Positions 1-9,715 of a stretch of 64,000 nucleotides of DNA are shown one piece after another. A model generated the notes under the pieces. It made no database searches. It worked only from the letters and a program-made list of their open reading frames with translations, and was not told where the DNA came from. Numbering within the stretch: position 1 is the stretch's first letter; each line of letters starts with the position of its first letter. The translations under genes were made by a program, and so were the position numbers. The stretch covers positions 124,001 to 188,000 of the forward strand of contig NZ_JAAVJI010000009.1 of the NCBI RefSeq assembly GCF_012033695.1, given 5' to 3'. The stretch is from Pseudomonas quercus. Lineage in GTDB: Bacteria; Pseudomonadota; Gammaproteobacteria; Pseudomonadales; Pseudomonadaceae.

Positions 1-1
1 C

Positions 2-1348
2 GTGGGCGGCAAGCTCTGGGGCTTGTTCTCCTGCCACCATGACTCCACGAAAACCCTGGCGTATTCAGTACGGCTATCGTTTCAAATGGTGTCGCAAATC
101 TGCTCGGCCTTGGTGGAGCGTATCGAGCAGATTCAGGAGGGTGAAGCGATCAACTTGGCCCAGGCCCGGGTCCATGCGCTTGAGGAAGGGCTGCATGACG
201 CCGATGACCTGATTGCCGCTCTGTGCCAGGAAGGCACAGGGCTGAACCAGTTGATGACGTGTGTAGACGTTGCGGTGTGCCTTAAGGGCCGGGTGCAGAC
301 GTTGAACGGCCTTGCCGACGCAGCAGCCCTTCAGATGTACACCCATTTGGCGATGCTCAGTGATCGTGACCTGTATGCCATGGACCGATGGCCAGACCCC
401 ACGCCCTTGGATGGCTTGTGCGGCGTGCTGGCCGTTCGCTTCGACCACCGCGAAAACGGCTGGATCATGTGGTTCCGTTCCGAACAGGTAGAGAACGTGC
501 GTTGGGGTGGCAAGCCAGAAAAGATCATAGACACCGGCCCTATGGGGGCCAGGCTCACGCCCCGGGGCTCGTTCGAAGCCTGGGAAGAGGTGGTGCGTGG
601 GCAAAGCACCCCTTGGTCCCGTATTGACCGCACCGTCGCTGAATACCTGCGCCAGGCGTTGGTAAAGCTGGTGCACAACCGGGTCAGCAATACCAATAGC
701 ATGCGCCAGATGCTGATCGCGGCGCTGGGCCATGACCTGCGCACACCCTTGCAATCCATCACCATGGCCGCGTCCATGCTGTCTGATAGCGAGCAACGTA
801 CGGCCAAGTTGCGCCAGAGTATCGCTACGTCTTCAGGGCGCATGAGCAGGCTGGTGGGGCATGTGATGGAACTCAGCCGGTTGCAGGCCGGCCTTGGCAT
901 GGCGCTGGATCGTGTGCCTACGGACATCTCCACCCTGTTCGAAGCCCTGGCCAACGAAGCAGAACTGGCGTATCCCGGCATGCAGCTGGAATGGGCCATC
1001 GAACCAGGGCTCAGTGCCAATGTAGACCCTGATCGCCTCGCCCAGGTGGTAATCAACCTGATTTCCAATGCCAGCCAGCATGGCATCGGCAACCGTGCGC
1101 GTATAAGCCTGAAAGGGTGTGCCGAGGGGCTGGTCATGGATGTGACCAACCCGGCAGCGCCCATGAGTAGCGACCGCTTGAGCAACCTGTTCACGCCGTT
1201 CAAAGGGACAACCAGCCAGCGCAGCAACCGGGACGGGCTGGGCCTGGGCCTGTACATCTCTGATGCCATCGCCCGCGCCCACGGCGGTGCCATTTCCGCC
1301 CGCCAGCGTGGTGAGGATGTAGTGTTCGAAGTAAGCATTCCGGCGTAA
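2..1348 (+). CDS. Bacteriophytochrome-type sensor histidine kinase, 5' end cut by window
   Basis: About 448 residues are visible and the frame is open to the window edge, so the true start and the N-terminal PAS/GAF chromophore region lie outside. The first residues (LWGLFSCHH) match the end of a phytochrome GAF domain. A PHY domain follows, recognisable by WFRSEQV, RWGG and the LTPRGSFEAWEE...GQSTPW stretch. Next comes a HisKA domain with H-box ALGHDLRTPL (about residue 240), an N-box (NLISNASQHG) and a G-box (DGLGLGLYIS). The protein should be a light-sensing, biliverdin-binding cytoplasmic kinase, but the chromophore cysteine cannot be checked here. It is followed by 281 bases and then the chemosensory operon on the same strand. 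No cognate receiver is visible. Confidence 0.85.
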   Translation: MGGKLWGLFSCHHDSTKTLAYSVRLSFQMVSQICSALVERIEQIQEGEAINLAQARVHALEEGLHDADDLIAALCQEGTGLNQLMTCVDVAVCLKGRVQTLNGLADAAALQMYTHLAMLSDRDLYAMDRWPDPTPLDGLCGVLAVRFDHRENGWIMWFRSEQVENVRWGGKPEKIIDTGPMGARLTPRGSFEAWEEVVRGQSTPWSRIDRTVAEYLRQALVKLVHNRVSNTNSMRQMLIAALGHDLRTPLQSITMAASMLSDSEQRTAKLRQSIATSSGRMSRLVGHVMELSRLQAGLGMALDRVPTDISTLFEALANEAELAYPGMQLEWAIEPGLSANVDPDRLAQVVINLISNASQHGIGNRARISLKGCAEGLVMDVTNPAAPMSSDRLSNLFTPFKGTTSQRSNRDGLGLGLYISDAIARAHGGAISARQRGEDVVFEVSIPA

Positions 1349-1578
1349 TACCTAAGCGCCATCAAGTATGTCTGTCGCTGTAAAAAATTGTACAAAGACC
1401 TTTAACTCGTACCGTTCGGTTTATCCCTTGAGGGCGCCCGGCAGCGCTGGCGCTGGCGCCGCCCCGCACCGGTTCGGTGGGTTTTACGTCGGCAACCCGG
1501 TTGTAGAGCCTTCGTACACCTGGATCCTATTATCCGACCAGCGGTAGCTTCATTGATTAATGTTATGGAGGCCATAGG

Positions 1579-1629
1579 GGATAACCCTCATACCTGCCCC
1601 AGAGTGGGGCTGTAGCCTAAGGGTTATCC
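1579..1629 (+). promoter_or_regulatory. Hairpin covering the ribosome binding site of the next chemoreceptor gene
   Basis: GGATAACCCT (1579-1588) is perfectly complementary to AGGGTTATCC (1620-1629), which ends at the base before the ATG at 1630. A small inner hairpin (GCCCC-AGAGT-GGGGC) fills the loop. The only Shine-Dalgarno-like bases, AAGGG at 1619-1623, lie in the 3' arm of the outer stem. Folded mRNA would therefore hide the ribosome binding site. Translational control is an inference; the structure is seen directly. Confidence 0.55.
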
Positions 1630-2808
1630 ATGACATCCCCCGCCCTCGACACGCGCTCTGCCACCCGCTATGCACCTGTGCTGCTCAGTGCGGCGGGCGC
1701 CTTGGTTTCCATTGCCGTGTTCGCCGCCGAACCTGCCATGAATGCGTGGCTGATGGGGCTGAGCATTGCCCTGCCCGCCCTCGCTGCGGGTGTGCTCAGT
1801 GCCAGGCTGCAGGCGTCGGCTTCAAAAGCCAGCGCCTTGCAGGCTGATCACGAGCCTGTTGCCACGCCAGTACAGCCGTCTGACAGTGATCGCCTGTGCC
1901 AGGCCGCCTTTCCGGTGTGGATGCGCCAGATCAGCACCTCCCGTGAACAGACCGAAAGCGCCATCAGTGCGTTGACGTCACGCTTCGTGGATATCGCCAG
2001 CCGCCTGGACCACACCGTGGACGCCTCCCGCCAAGCCGCCGGCGACATGGGCCAAGGCGGTGTAGGAGAAGGGTTAGGGGAAAGCCAGGTGGCCTTGAAC
2101 GAGGTGGTGGATACGCTGCGCACCAGCCAGCAAAGCCGTCTTGAAATGCTGCAGGCCGTACGGCACCTGACCGATTACACCGGTGAGCTGCGCCAGATGG
2201 CAGCTGAAGTGGCCGCCATTGCCCAGCAAACCAACCTGCTGGCCCTCAATGCTGCCATCGAGGCGGCCCGTGCTGGGGAAGCAGGTCGAGGTTTTGCTGT
2301 AGTGGCCGACGCCGTGCGCTCACTGTCGAGCCAGTCCAGCGAAACCGGCCAGAAGATGTCCGCCAAGGTCGACGTAATCAATGGCGCCATTGCCCATTTG
2401 GTAGACGTAGCCGGTGAAAGCAACGACAAGGGTAACGACAGCGTTACCCATGCCGAGCACACCATCCAGGGCGTGCTGGGTCGTTTTGAAGGCATCACTG
2501 GCCAGTTGCAGGAAGCTTCGGCCCTGCTGCAACACGAAAGCGCTGGGATCAGCCAAGAGCTTTCCCAAGTGCTGGTGGACCTGCAGTTCCAGGATCGCGT
2601 CAGCCAGATGCTGGCCCAGGTACACGAACGCATGGCTGGGCTGCACCAGCAGTTCGAGCGCTGCAGCGTCACTCACACGCCCTTCCAGCTGGATGTGGAC
2701 GCCTGGCTGGCTGAAACCGAACGCACATACGCCATGCAGGAACAGCGCGCCAACCACCATGGCCATGCACGCGCCAAGCCTGCAGACAACTCGATCACCT
2801 TTTTCTAG
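1630..2808 (+). CDS. Methyl-accepting chemotaxis protein without a periplasmic sensor domain
   Basis: 392 residues. Two hydrophobic segments lie near the N-terminus (about 14-33 and 38-58) with almost nothing between them, so there is no sizeable periplasmic ligand-binding domain. The rest is a helical cytoplasmic signalling domain with the conserved hairpin tip ([16 protein letters not shown], about 203-218). No clear HAMP domain is seen. It begins a same-strand run of eight che genes and probably signals to the CheA of that run. The short receptor may sense a membrane or cytoplasmic state. The start is the ATG at 1630, directly after a hairpin that contains its ribosome binding site. Confidence 0.88.
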   Translation: MTSPALDTRSATRYAPVLLSAAGALVSIAVFAAEPAMNAWLMGLSIALPALAAGVLSARLQASASKASALQADHEPVATPVQPSDSDRLCQAAFPVWMRQISTSREQTESAISALTSRFVDIASRLDHTVDASRQAAGDMGQGGVGEGLGESQVALNEVVDTLRTSQQSRLEMLQAVRHLTDYTGELRQMAAEVAAIAQQTNLLALNAAIEAARAGEAGRGFAVVADAVRSLSSQSSETGQKMSAKVDVINGAIAHLVDVAGESNDKGNDSVTHAEHTIQGVLGRFEGITGQLQEASALLQHESAGISQELSQVLVDLQFQDRVSQMLAQVHERMAGLHQQFERCSVTHTPFQLDVDAWLAETERTYAMQEQRANHHGHARAKPADNSITFF

Positions 2809-2858
2809 GGCAGTGCCCTGGGCAACCTGTTTTTAATTTCAAGCGTTCAGGAGGTTAT

Positions 2859-3227
2859 ATGGCCAAGTCCATTTTGGTAGTGGATGACTCGGCAAGCATT
2901 CGTCAAGTGGTGGGTATCACCCTTAAGGGCCAGGGCTATGACGTGCTGGAAGCCTGCGACGGGAAAGATGCGCTGAGCAAGCTCAAAGGCCAGAAGATTC
3001 ACCTGGTGATCAGCGACGTGAACATGCCCAACATGGACGGCATCACCTTCGTCAAGGAACTGAAGAAGCTGCCCGCCTACAAGTTTACCCCGGTGATCAT
3101 GCTGACCACCGAATCCCAGGAAAGCCGTAAACAGGAAGGCCAGGCGGCAGGTGCTCGCGCCTGGGTCGTCAAACCCTTCCAGCCTGCGCAGATGCTGGCA
3201 GCTGTCGCCAAGCTGATTGCGCCATGA
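2859..3227 (+). CDS. cheY: Chemotaxis response regulator CheY
   Basis: 122 residues forming a single receiver domain. The acidic pair D9/D10, the phospho-acceptor D53 (VISDVNMP), the LTTE threonine and the VVKPF lysine are all present. A strong AGGAGG lies just upstream of the ATG. The stop overlaps the start of the STAS gene by four bases, showing translational coupling. It should be phosphorylated by the CheA encoded two genes downstream. Whether it acts on the flagellar motor or on another output cannot be told from sequence. Confidence 0.93.
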   Translation: MAKSILVVDDSASIRQVVGITLKGQGYDVLEACDGKDALSKLKGQKIHLVISDVNMPNMDGITFVKELKKLPAYKFTPVIMLTTESQESRKQEGQAAGARAWVVKPFQPAQMLAAVAKLIAP

Positions 3228-3520
3228 TCCGCGCGCAGCAGGTGGGCGAGGCCCTGAACGTGGCCCTGGAGACTGAGCTGACCATCTACCAGGTTGGCGA
3301 ACTGCACGCCGCTGCCCAAGCCTGGCTGGCCCAGCCCTGCCCTTGGCAGCTGGACCTGAGCCAAGTGCCTGAAATGGACGGCGCAGGCCTGCAATGGCTG
3401 TTGTTCCTCCAGCGGCACCTGGGCACCACGGGCCACGCGCTGACCCTTGCCGGTGCCAGCGATGCGGTGCTGGACGTGCTCAAGTTGGTCCCAGGTACTG
3501 ACCTGGCCCCTGCTGCCTGA
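3224..3520 (+). CDS. STAS-domain protein of the chemosensory operon
   Basis: 98 residues with the fold signature of a STAS domain (anti-sigma factor antagonist family). The motif around residue 46 reads MDGAGLQWLL. In phosphorylatable SpoIIAA-type proteins this site is D-S-S-G-L, so the phospho-serine position is alanine here. Regulation by a partner-switching serine kinase is therefore unlikely. Genes like this occur between cheY and cheA in several proteobacterial che clusters, and their role is not well defined. It overlaps cheY by four bases and is followed after 31 bases by cheA. Confidence 0.82.
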   Translation: MIRAQQVGEALNVALETELTIYQVGELHAAAQAWLAQPCPWQLDLSQVPEMDGAGLQWLLFLQRHLGTTGHALTLAGASDAVLDVLKLVPGTDLAPAA

Positions 3521-3551
3521 CTTTTTCCAACACACCGGAGCCTGCCGCCCC

Positions 3552-5567
3552 ATGAACCTTGATGCAGCCTTGCAGACCTTTATCGCCGAAGCCCGCGAGC
3601 TGCTCCAGGACATGGAGCAGGCCCTGCTGCGCCTGGAGAGCGAGCCCGGCGACCGGGCAGGCCTGGATGCCGTGTTCCGCGCGGCGCACACCATCAAAGG
3701 TTCAGCAGGGCTGTTCGGCCTGGACGCGCTGGTCAGTTTTGCCCATGTGGTGGAAGACCTGCTGGACCGCCTGCGGGGCGGCAGCCTCCACATCGATGGC
3801 GACCGTATTGCCCTGCTGCTAGGGTGCAACGACCACCTCAGCGCTCTGCTGCAATGTGTAGCCGTGGAACGCCGGGAACCCGATGCTGCGCTGTTGGCTG
3901 TCGAGCAACCGTTGCGGGAGCGCCTGGCGGCCAGCGGTGGTCAGGCGCCCGCTGTTGTAACAGTCGCTACAGCGAACGTAACCCAGGGTACCGCCCGCCA
4001 TTGGCGCATCGACGTGCGCTTTGGTGAGGACACCTTCCGCCATGGCATGGACCCCCTCTCCTTCCTGCGCTACCTGGATACCCTGGGCCAGCGCGAGTCA
4101 TTCGTACTGCACACGCAGGCGTTGGCCGAAGCCTTCGACCCGGAAACCTGCTACCTGGGCTTCGAACTCCACCTGATCGCAGACTGCGAGGTGGCTACCC
4201 TGTCAGAAGCCTTCGCCTTTGTGGAAGGCGAGTGCGAGCTGACCATCGAAGAGGTGCACGCCGACGCACCCGCTGAGGCGCCTGCCCACGCCTTGGTAGA
4301 ACCTGCTAGCCCGTTAACGCCAGCTGCGCCGCCGCCTGCTGAAAGCCGCCCAGGCCAGGACAACCGTCAGGCCTGGGTGCGAGTACGTGCGGACAAGCTT
4401 GAAGCCCTGATCAACCTGGCGGGCGAACTGATCACCGCTGGCGCTGGCGCACGGCTGTTGGCTGAGCGGCTGGCTGCTGCACGGGGTGACGAGGCCATTC
4501 TCGAAGCTACTGCCTCGGTCAACGCTTTGGTGGAGCAAGTGCTCGAAGGTGCCTTGGCCATGCGCATGGTGCCCATCGGTGAAACCTTCAACCGCTTCCA
4601 TCGTACGGTACGCGATGCCAGCCAAGGGCTGGGCAAGGACATCGAACTGGTGGTCAGCGGCGGTGAAACCGAACTGGACAAGGCGCTGGTAGACCAATTG
4701 GGCGACCCGTTGATGCACTTGCTGCGCAATGCCATGGACCATGGCATCGAAGCGCCCGACGTACGCCTGGCCGCGGGCAAACCCGCACGTGGGCGCTTGC
4801 ACCTCAAGGCCTTCCATGATGCCGGCAATATCGTGGTAGAGCTGAGCGACGATGGTGCCGGGCTCAACCGCGAACGCATCCTGGCCAAAGCCCGGGAGCG
4901 TGGGCTGTTGGGTAACGCTGAGCCCACCGACCGTGAACTGCTGGCCGTCATTTTCGAACCTGGCTTTTCCACAGCAGCGGCGGTGACCAACCTGTCAGGC
5001 CGTGGCGTGGGCATGGATGTGGTCAAGCGCAACATCAGTGGGCTACGCGGCAGCATCGAACTGTTCAGCCCACCGGGCGAAGGCACCACCGTGCGCATTC
5101 GCCTGCCCCTCACCCTGGCCATGATCGATGGCTTGCTGGTGGAAGCGGCTCACAGCAGTTATGTGATTCCGTTGGGCATGGTGCGCGAATGCATGGAGCT
5201 GGTGCCTGGAGAGCGCGACGCCCTGCGCGCCCGTGGCCATGTGGACCTTCGCGGTGAGGTGCTGCCACTGGTGTTCCTTCGCGATCACTTTGAACTGCAA
5301 GGCGCTGCACCGCGGCGCGAAAACATTGTGGTGATTCATGCCCACGGGCTCAAGGCGGGCCTGGTGGTGGACCACCTCATGGGTGAATACCAAACCGTTA
5401 TCAAACCCCTCGGCGCGCTATTTGGCGGCGTTCGAGGCATCAGTGGTTCCAGCGTGCTCGGCAGCGGCGTGGTCGCCCTGATCCTCGACGTGCCGGCCCT
5501 GCTCAAGCACCTGACCGAGCGCGAAGCCGCCTCGATCGTAATTTCTTCCCCTTCCCAGGCTGTATAA
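3552..5567 (+). CDS. cheA: Chemotaxis histidine kinase CheA
   Basis: 671 residues from the ATG at 3552 (MNLDAALQTF). A longer frame starting at 3447 would overlap the STAS gene and adds no CheA-like sequence. Domain order: one Hpt domain with the phospho-accepting histidine in AAHTIKGSAG (about residue 47); a P2-like region (about 155-245); a Pro/Ala-rich linker; the P3 dimerisation helices; an HATPase with the N-box LLRNAMDHGIE; and a C-terminal CheW-like domain. It is the kinase of the array formed by the receptors and CheW of this operon. It has no C-terminal receiver. Confidence 0.95.
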   Translation: MNLDAALQTFIAEARELLQDMEQALLRLESEPGDRAGLDAVFRAAHTIKGSAGLFGLDALVSFAHVVEDLLDRLRGGSLHIDGDRIALLLGCNDHLSALLQCVAVERREPDAALLAVEQPLRERLAASGGQAPAVVTVATANVTQGTARHWRIDVRFGEDTFRHGMDPLSFLRYLDTLGQRESFVLHTQALAEAFDPETCYLGFELHLIADCEVATLSEAFAFVEGECELTIEEVHADAPAEAPAHALVEPASPLTPAAPPPAESRPGQDNRQAWVRVRADKLEALINLAGELITAGAGARLLAERLAAARGDEAILEATASVNALVEQVLEGALAMRMVPIGETFNRFHRTVRDASQGLGKDIELVVSGGETELDKALVDQLGDPLMHLLRNAMDHGIEAPDVRLAAGKPARGRLHLKAFHDAGNIVVELSDDGAGLNRERILAKARERGLLGNAEPTDRELLAVIFEPGFSTAAAVTNLSGRGVGMDVVKRNISGLRGSIELFSPPGEGTTVRIRLPLTLAMIDGLLVEAAHSSYVIPLGMVRECMELVPGERDALRARGHVDLRGEVLPLVFLRDHFELQGAAPRRENIVVIHAHGLKAGLVVDHLMGEYQTVIKPLGALFGGVRGISGSSVLGSGVVALILDVPALLKHLTEREAASIVISSPSQAV

Positions 5568-5588
5568 GGTCCGTCCCGAGGTGTAGTC

Positions 5589-7226
5589 ATGAACTGGTTC
5601 TATAATCTGAAAATCTCCACCAAACTGCTTATTTCCTTTCTGGTGGTGCTGTCGCTGTCGGTGATACTGGGCGTGTTCGCCATTCTTCAACTGGCTGCCG
5701 TAAACAGCGCCACCGTGAAGATGGGTGAAGACGCTATCCCGTCCATCCGTACGGCCGCCAGCATGCGCTACAACTTGAGCCAGTACCGTACCCGTGAGGC
5801 GCGCCACATCCTGGCAGATACCCCAGCAGAAACGGACGAGATGCTGCGCAACGCCCAGCAGTCCCGTGCTGAAGTGGACGCCAACCTGGAAAAGTACAAA
5901 CCGCTGATCTCCAGCCCTGAAGAACAGATGCTGTACGACGAGTTCGTTCGCGAATACCGCCAGTACCTAGGCATCAGCGAAAAAGTCTTGAACCTGTCTA
6001 CGCAAGGCGACAAGCAGGCAGCCAAGACCATGCTGGCAGTTGATTCCAAGCCCGTGTTCGAGACGGCCGCCGCCACCCTCAACAAGCTCGTAGCCCTCAA
6101 CGATGCCAATGCCCAAAGCTTCAACGATGAGGCAGCGACCACCTATGACCACGCACGCCTGACCATCGCCGGGGTACTGGCAGGCTCGATCCTGATCGGC
6201 CTGTTCCTTACCTGGTTCATCTCGCGCATCATTTCTCGCCCATTGCGCCATGCCATGGACGTTGCTACTCGCCTGGCCGAGGGTGACCTGAGCGTGAAGG
6301 TACAGGCCAAGGGGAACGACGAAACCGGTCGCCTGCTGCAGGCCATGCAAAACATGGCTGGCCAGCTGGGCCGCATCATCAGCGAAGTCCGCCATGCCGC
6401 CGACAACCTGGCCAGCGCCTCTGAAGAGGTGAGTGCCACCGCACAGTCCATGAGCCAGGCCACGAGCGAACAGGCCGCCAGCGTGGAGCAGACCAGTGCC
6501 TCGGTGGAAGAAATGACCGCCAGCATCAACCAGAACACTGAAAACGCCAAGGTCACCGATGGCATGGCCAGCAAGGCGGCGCGTGAAGCGGTAGAAGGCG
6601 GCCAGTCGGTTCAGGCCACCGTGGATGCCATGAAAAAGATTGCCCAGCGCATCGGCATCATCGACGACATCGCCTACCAGACCAACCTGCTGGCGCTCAA
6701 TGCTGCCATCGAAGCGGCACGCGCTGGGGAACACGGTAAAGGCTTTGCGGTGGTAGCCGCCGAAGTGCGCAAGCTGGCCGAGCGTAGCCAGGTTGCAGCC
6801 CAGGAGATCGGCGAGTTGTCCATCAGCAGCGTCAGCCTGGCCGAACGCGCCGGTTCGCTGTTGACCGAAATCGTGCCGTCCATTGGCAAGACCAGCGACC
6901 TGGTACAGGAAATCAGCGCCGCCTCCGAAGAACAGTCGGCCGGTGTCTCCCAGATCAACCTGGCCATGGTGCAGTTGAACCAGGTCACTCAGCAGAACGC
7001 GTCCAGCAGTGAAGAACTGGCCGCAACGGCCGAGGAAATGAGCAGCCAGGCTGAGCAATTGCAACAGGCCATGAGTTTCTTCAAGGTTGAAAATGATGGA
7101 TCGCGGGGTGTACCTCCGGCGTCCCATCGCAGCCCGGCACGCTCGGCAGCCGCTAGCCCCGCCCGTACTGCCTGGCGCAGCGAGCCGGCTGCGGCGTTCA
7201 ACGAAGCCGAGTTCACTCGTTTTTGA
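5589..7226 (+). CDS. Methyl-accepting chemotaxis protein with four-helix-bundle sensor
   Basis: 545 residues. TM1 lies at about 11-33, a periplasmic helical region of the 4HB_MCP type at about 35-190, and TM2 at about 192-212. HAMP follows, then the signalling domain with the conserved tip [16 protein letters not shown]. After the last coiled coil there is a flexible Ser/Ala/Pro-rich tail ending in EAEFTRF. Such tails can tether adaptation enzymes, but this is not the classic NWETF pentapeptide. It sits between cheA and cheW, so it is very likely a dedicated receptor of this array. Confidence 0.92.
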   Translation: MNWFYNLKISTKLLISFLVVLSLSVILGVFAILQLAAVNSATVKMGEDAIPSIRTAASMRYNLSQYRTREARHILADTPAETDEMLRNAQQSRAEVDANLEKYKPLISSPEEQMLYDEFVREYRQYLGISEKVLNLSTQGDKQAAKTMLAVDSKPVFETAAATLNKLVALNDANAQSFNDEAATTYDHARLTIAGVLAGSILIGLFLTWFISRIISRPLRHAMDVATRLAEGDLSVKVQAKGNDETGRLLQAMQNMAGQLGRIISEVRHAADNLASASEEVSATAQSMSQATSEQAASVEQTSASVEEMTASINQNTENAKVTDGMASKAAREAVEGGQSVQATVDAMKKIAQRIGIIDDIAYQTNLLALNAAIEAARAGEHGKGFAVVAAEVRKLAERSQVAAQEIGELSISSVSLAERAGSLLTEIVPSIGKTSDLVQEISAASEEQSAGVSQINLAMVQLNQVTQQNASSSEELAATAEEMSSQAEQLQQAMSFFKVENDGSRGVPPASHRSPARSAAASPARTAWRSEPAAAFNEAEFTRF

Positions 7227-7238
7227 GAGGGCCATGCC

Positions 7239-7745
7239 ATGCCACATCAACACCTGAAACCACTGGTGGACGCGCAGTACCTGACCTTTTCAGTTGCCAA
7301 CGACACGTACGCGTTGGCCATTGAAGGCATCAAGGAAATCATCGAGCTGAGCCAGATGACCGTTGTGCCGATGATGCCAACCTACGTGCGCGGCGTGATC
7401 AACCTGCGCGGCGCCGTAGTGCCGGTTATCGACCTGGCTGCTCGCTTCGGTCAGCCTCCGGCAGAACTGGGGCGTCGCAGTTGCGTGGTGATTCTGGAAA
7501 TCGAAGGGCACGAAGGTGAACGGCAGGTGTTCGGCCTGCTGGTGGACGCCGTGTGCGCCGTCCTGGACATCGCCGCTGAACATATGGAGCCTGCGCCCGC
7601 CTTCGGTGCACGGATTCGGGCCGACTTCATTGCGGGCATGGCTCGCCTGGATGCCCGGTTCGTGATTGTGCTCAATGCCAACCGCGTGTTGGCCCTTCAT
7701 GACCTGGCAGCCCTGTCGCACCTGGCAGGCGAGGCGGCAGCGTGA
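7239..7745 (+). CDS. cheW: Chemotaxis coupling protein CheW
   Basis: 168 residues, a single CheW-like domain. It shows YLTFSVANDTYALAIEGIKEII at the start (shown in part), RGVINLRGAVVPVIDLA in the middle and the beta-rich C-terminal half. It bridges receptors and CheA in the cytoplasmic array. It starts 12 bases after the receptor gene and overlaps the GTG start of cheR, so the three are co-translated. Confidence 0.93.
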   Translation: MPHQHLKPLVDAQYLTFSVANDTYALAIEGIKEIIELSQMTVVPMMPTYVRGVINLRGAVVPVIDLAARFGQPPAELGRRSCVVILEIEGHEGERQVFGLLVDAVCAVLDIAAEHMEPAPAFGARIRADFIAGMARLDARFVIVLNANRVLALHDLAALSHLAGEAAA

Positions 7746-8548
7746 GCGAGAGCGGGATCAGTGACAGGGACTTCAACCAGTTCCAGCGCTGGCTTTACCA
7801 GCGCGCGGGCATCCATATGGCGGCCAGCAAGAAAGCGCTAGTGGCCGGGCGCCTGGCCACCCGCCTTCGTCACCATGGGCTGGAGGACTACGCGGCTTAC
7901 TTTGCGATCATCACCAGCCCGCAAGGGGCCACCGAAGCGCAAGTGGCACTGGACCTGCTGACCACCAACGAAACCTACTTTTTCCGCGAGCCCAAGCATT
8001 TTGAATGGTTGCGCCAACAGGTGCCGGTACTGCACCGCCCAGGGCGCACGTTCCGGGTATGGAGCGCGGCCTGTTCATCGGGTGAGGAGCCCTACAGCCT
8101 GGCCATGTTGCTGGCCGACTGCCTGGGCGAAAAGCCTTGGGAGGTGATGGGGTCGGACATCAGTACCCGCGTGCTGGAAAAAGCCGCACGGGGGCATTAC
8201 CCCTTGGAGCGCGCGCGTAACCTGGCACCGGAGCACCTGAGCCGGTATTGCCTCAAAGGCATTGGCCGCCAGGAGGGCACGTTGCTGGTGAACAAGGCAC
8301 TACGGGACCGGGTTCAGTTCCTGCAGGTCAACCTCAACGACCAGCTACCACGGCTGGGCGAGTTCGACGTGATTTTCTTGCGCAACGTGCTTATCTATTT
8401 CGATGCGCCCACCAAGGCGCGTGTGATTGCGCGGCTGGTACCGCTCCTGCGCAGTGGAGGCTATTTCATTGTCAGCCACTCGGAAAGCCTGAACGGCGTA
8501 ACCGACGCGCTGAACCTGATCTCTCCCTCCCTCTACCAGAAACCATGA
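7742..8548 (+). CDS. cheR: Chemotaxis protein methyltransferase CheR
   Basis: 268 residues, with a GTG start overlapping the cheW stop. An N-terminal helical CheR domain (about 10-60) precedes an S-adenosylmethionine-binding methyltransferase domain with [15 protein letters not shown] and a downstream [13 protein letters not shown] motif. It methylates receptor glutamates, antagonising the CheB encoded ten bases downstream. No TPR extension is present, so this is the short form. Confidence 0.94.
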   Translation: MSESGISDRDFNQFQRWLYQRAGIHMAASKKALVAGRLATRLRHHGLEDYAAYFAIITSPQGATEAQVALDLLTTNETYFFREPKHFEWLRQQVPVLHRPGRTFRVWSAACSSGEEPYSLAMLLADCLGEKPWEVMGSDISTRVLEKAARGHYPLERARNLAPEHLSRYCLKGIGRQEGTLLVNKALRDRVQFLQVNLNDQLPRLGEFDVIFLRNVLIYFDAPTKARVIARLVPLLRSGGYFIVSHSESLNGVTDALNLISPSLYQKP

Positions 8549-8558
8549 GCCGCTTATT

Positions 8559-9632
8559 ATGCCCATCAAGGTAATGATCATTGACGACTCGGCCGTGGTG
8601 CGCCAGGTACTGCAGGCCATTCTGGAGCAGAGCCCGGACCTCAAGGTGATCGGCGTGGCTGCCGACCCTTTGTTCGCCATGGAGAAAATGGCCAAGCAGT
8701 GGCCGGATGTGATCGTGCTGGACGTAGAAATGCCTCGTATGGACGGCGTGACGTTTCTGCGCAAGCTCATGGCCGAGCGCCCTACCCCGGTGGTGATCTG
8801 TTCCACCCTGGCGGAAAACGGCAGCCAGACGGCCCTCCAGGCACTGGCAGCGGGCGCGGCAGACATCATCGCCAAACCCAAGATGGGCTTGAAAGAATTC
8901 CTTCACCAGTCGGCCAGCGAGCTGACGGCGGCGGTACGGGGTGCCGCCAAGGCCAACCTGAACGCCCTACGGGCTCGCCCCGCCCTGCCCACGGTGGCCC
9001 AGAAGCACAGTGCCGATGCCATCCTGCCCCTGGTGGGTAGCCAGGCCATGGCACGCACCACGGAACGGGTGATTGCACTGGGTACCTCCACAGGCGGCAC
9101 CCAAGCGCTGGAGCGGGTATTGAGTGCCTTGCCTCGCGTGTGCCCGGCCATCCTGGTGGTGCAGCACATGCCGGAAAAATTCACCGCTGCCTTCGCTCAG
9201 CGCCTGAACAGCGTTTGCCAGGTGGAAGTGCTGGAGGCGCAGGACAATGACCGCGTGTTGCCGGGCCGCGTGCTGATAGCGCCGGGTGGCAAGCACATGC
9301 TGCTCAAGCGCAGTGGCGCTCAATACCACGTGCAGGTCACTGATGGACCCCATGTGAACCGTCACAAGCCGTCGGTGGATGTATTGTTCCGCTCCGTGGC
9401 GCGCTTCGCCGGTGCCAACGCTACCGGTGTGATCATGACCGGCATGGGGGACGACGGGGCCCGGGGCCTACGGGAAATGCTTGAGGCCGGTGCCGATACC
9501 TATGCTCAGGATGAAGCCAGCTGCGTCGTGTTTGGTATGCCCAAGGAGGCGATACGCCTGGGCGGCGCCCGTACAGTGATCGGGCTGGACAAAGTCGCTA
9601 ACGTTATCGTGCAGCCAGGGCGCTCGGCGTAA
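8559..9632 (+). CDS. cheB: Chemotaxis methylesterase/glutamine deamidase CheB
   Basis: 357 residues. The N-terminal receiver has D9/D10 and phospho-acceptor D55 ([11 protein letters not shown]). The C-terminal methylesterase carries the expected catalytic residues: serine in GTSTGGTQA, histidine in VVQHMP and aspartate in MTGMGDDGA. It removes receptor methyl groups and is activated by CheA phosphotransfer. It is the last gene of the operon. No cheD was found, so deamidation would rest on CheB. Confidence 0.94.
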   Translation: MPIKVMIIDDSAVVRQVLQAILEQSPDLKVIGVAADPLFAMEKMAKQWPDVIVLDVEMPRMDGVTFLRKLMAERPTPVVICSTLAENGSQTALQALAAGAADIIAKPKMGLKEFLHQSASELTAAVRGAAKANLNALRARPALPTVAQKHSADAILPLVGSQAMARTTERVIALGTSTGGTQALERVLSALPRVCPAILVVQHMPEKFTAAFAQRLNSVCQVEVLEAQDNDRVLPGRVLIAPGGKHMLLKRSGAQYHVQVTDGPHVNRHKPSVDVLFRSVARFAGANATGVIMTGMGDDGARGLREMLEAGADTYAQDEASCVVFGMPKEAIRLGGARTVIGLDKVANVIVQPGRSA

Positions 9633-9688
9633 CTGCCCTAGGCTGCGTGCCCCAGCCTGCGCGGTCCGAACCGGACGTCCCTAACCGG

Positions 9689-9714
9689 GCGGCCCGACCT
9701 ACGCGGCCCGACCT
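9689..9714. repeat. Short GC-rich direct repeat between convergent genes
   Basis: GCGGCCCGACCT occurs at 9689-9700 and again at 9703-9714, a 14-base period. It lies in the 83-base gap between the convergent ends of cheB and the GGDEF/EAL gene, in GC-rich sequence with further short inverted segments. It could help termination, but no T-run is present. Confidence 0.4.
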
Positions 9715-9715
9715 G

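Noticed and set aside
5967..7253. Long minus-strand open frame opposite the chemoreceptor and cheW start
   Set aside because: Antisense shadow of a GC-rich coiled-coil gene; low-complexity His/Gly/Leu translation without family features.
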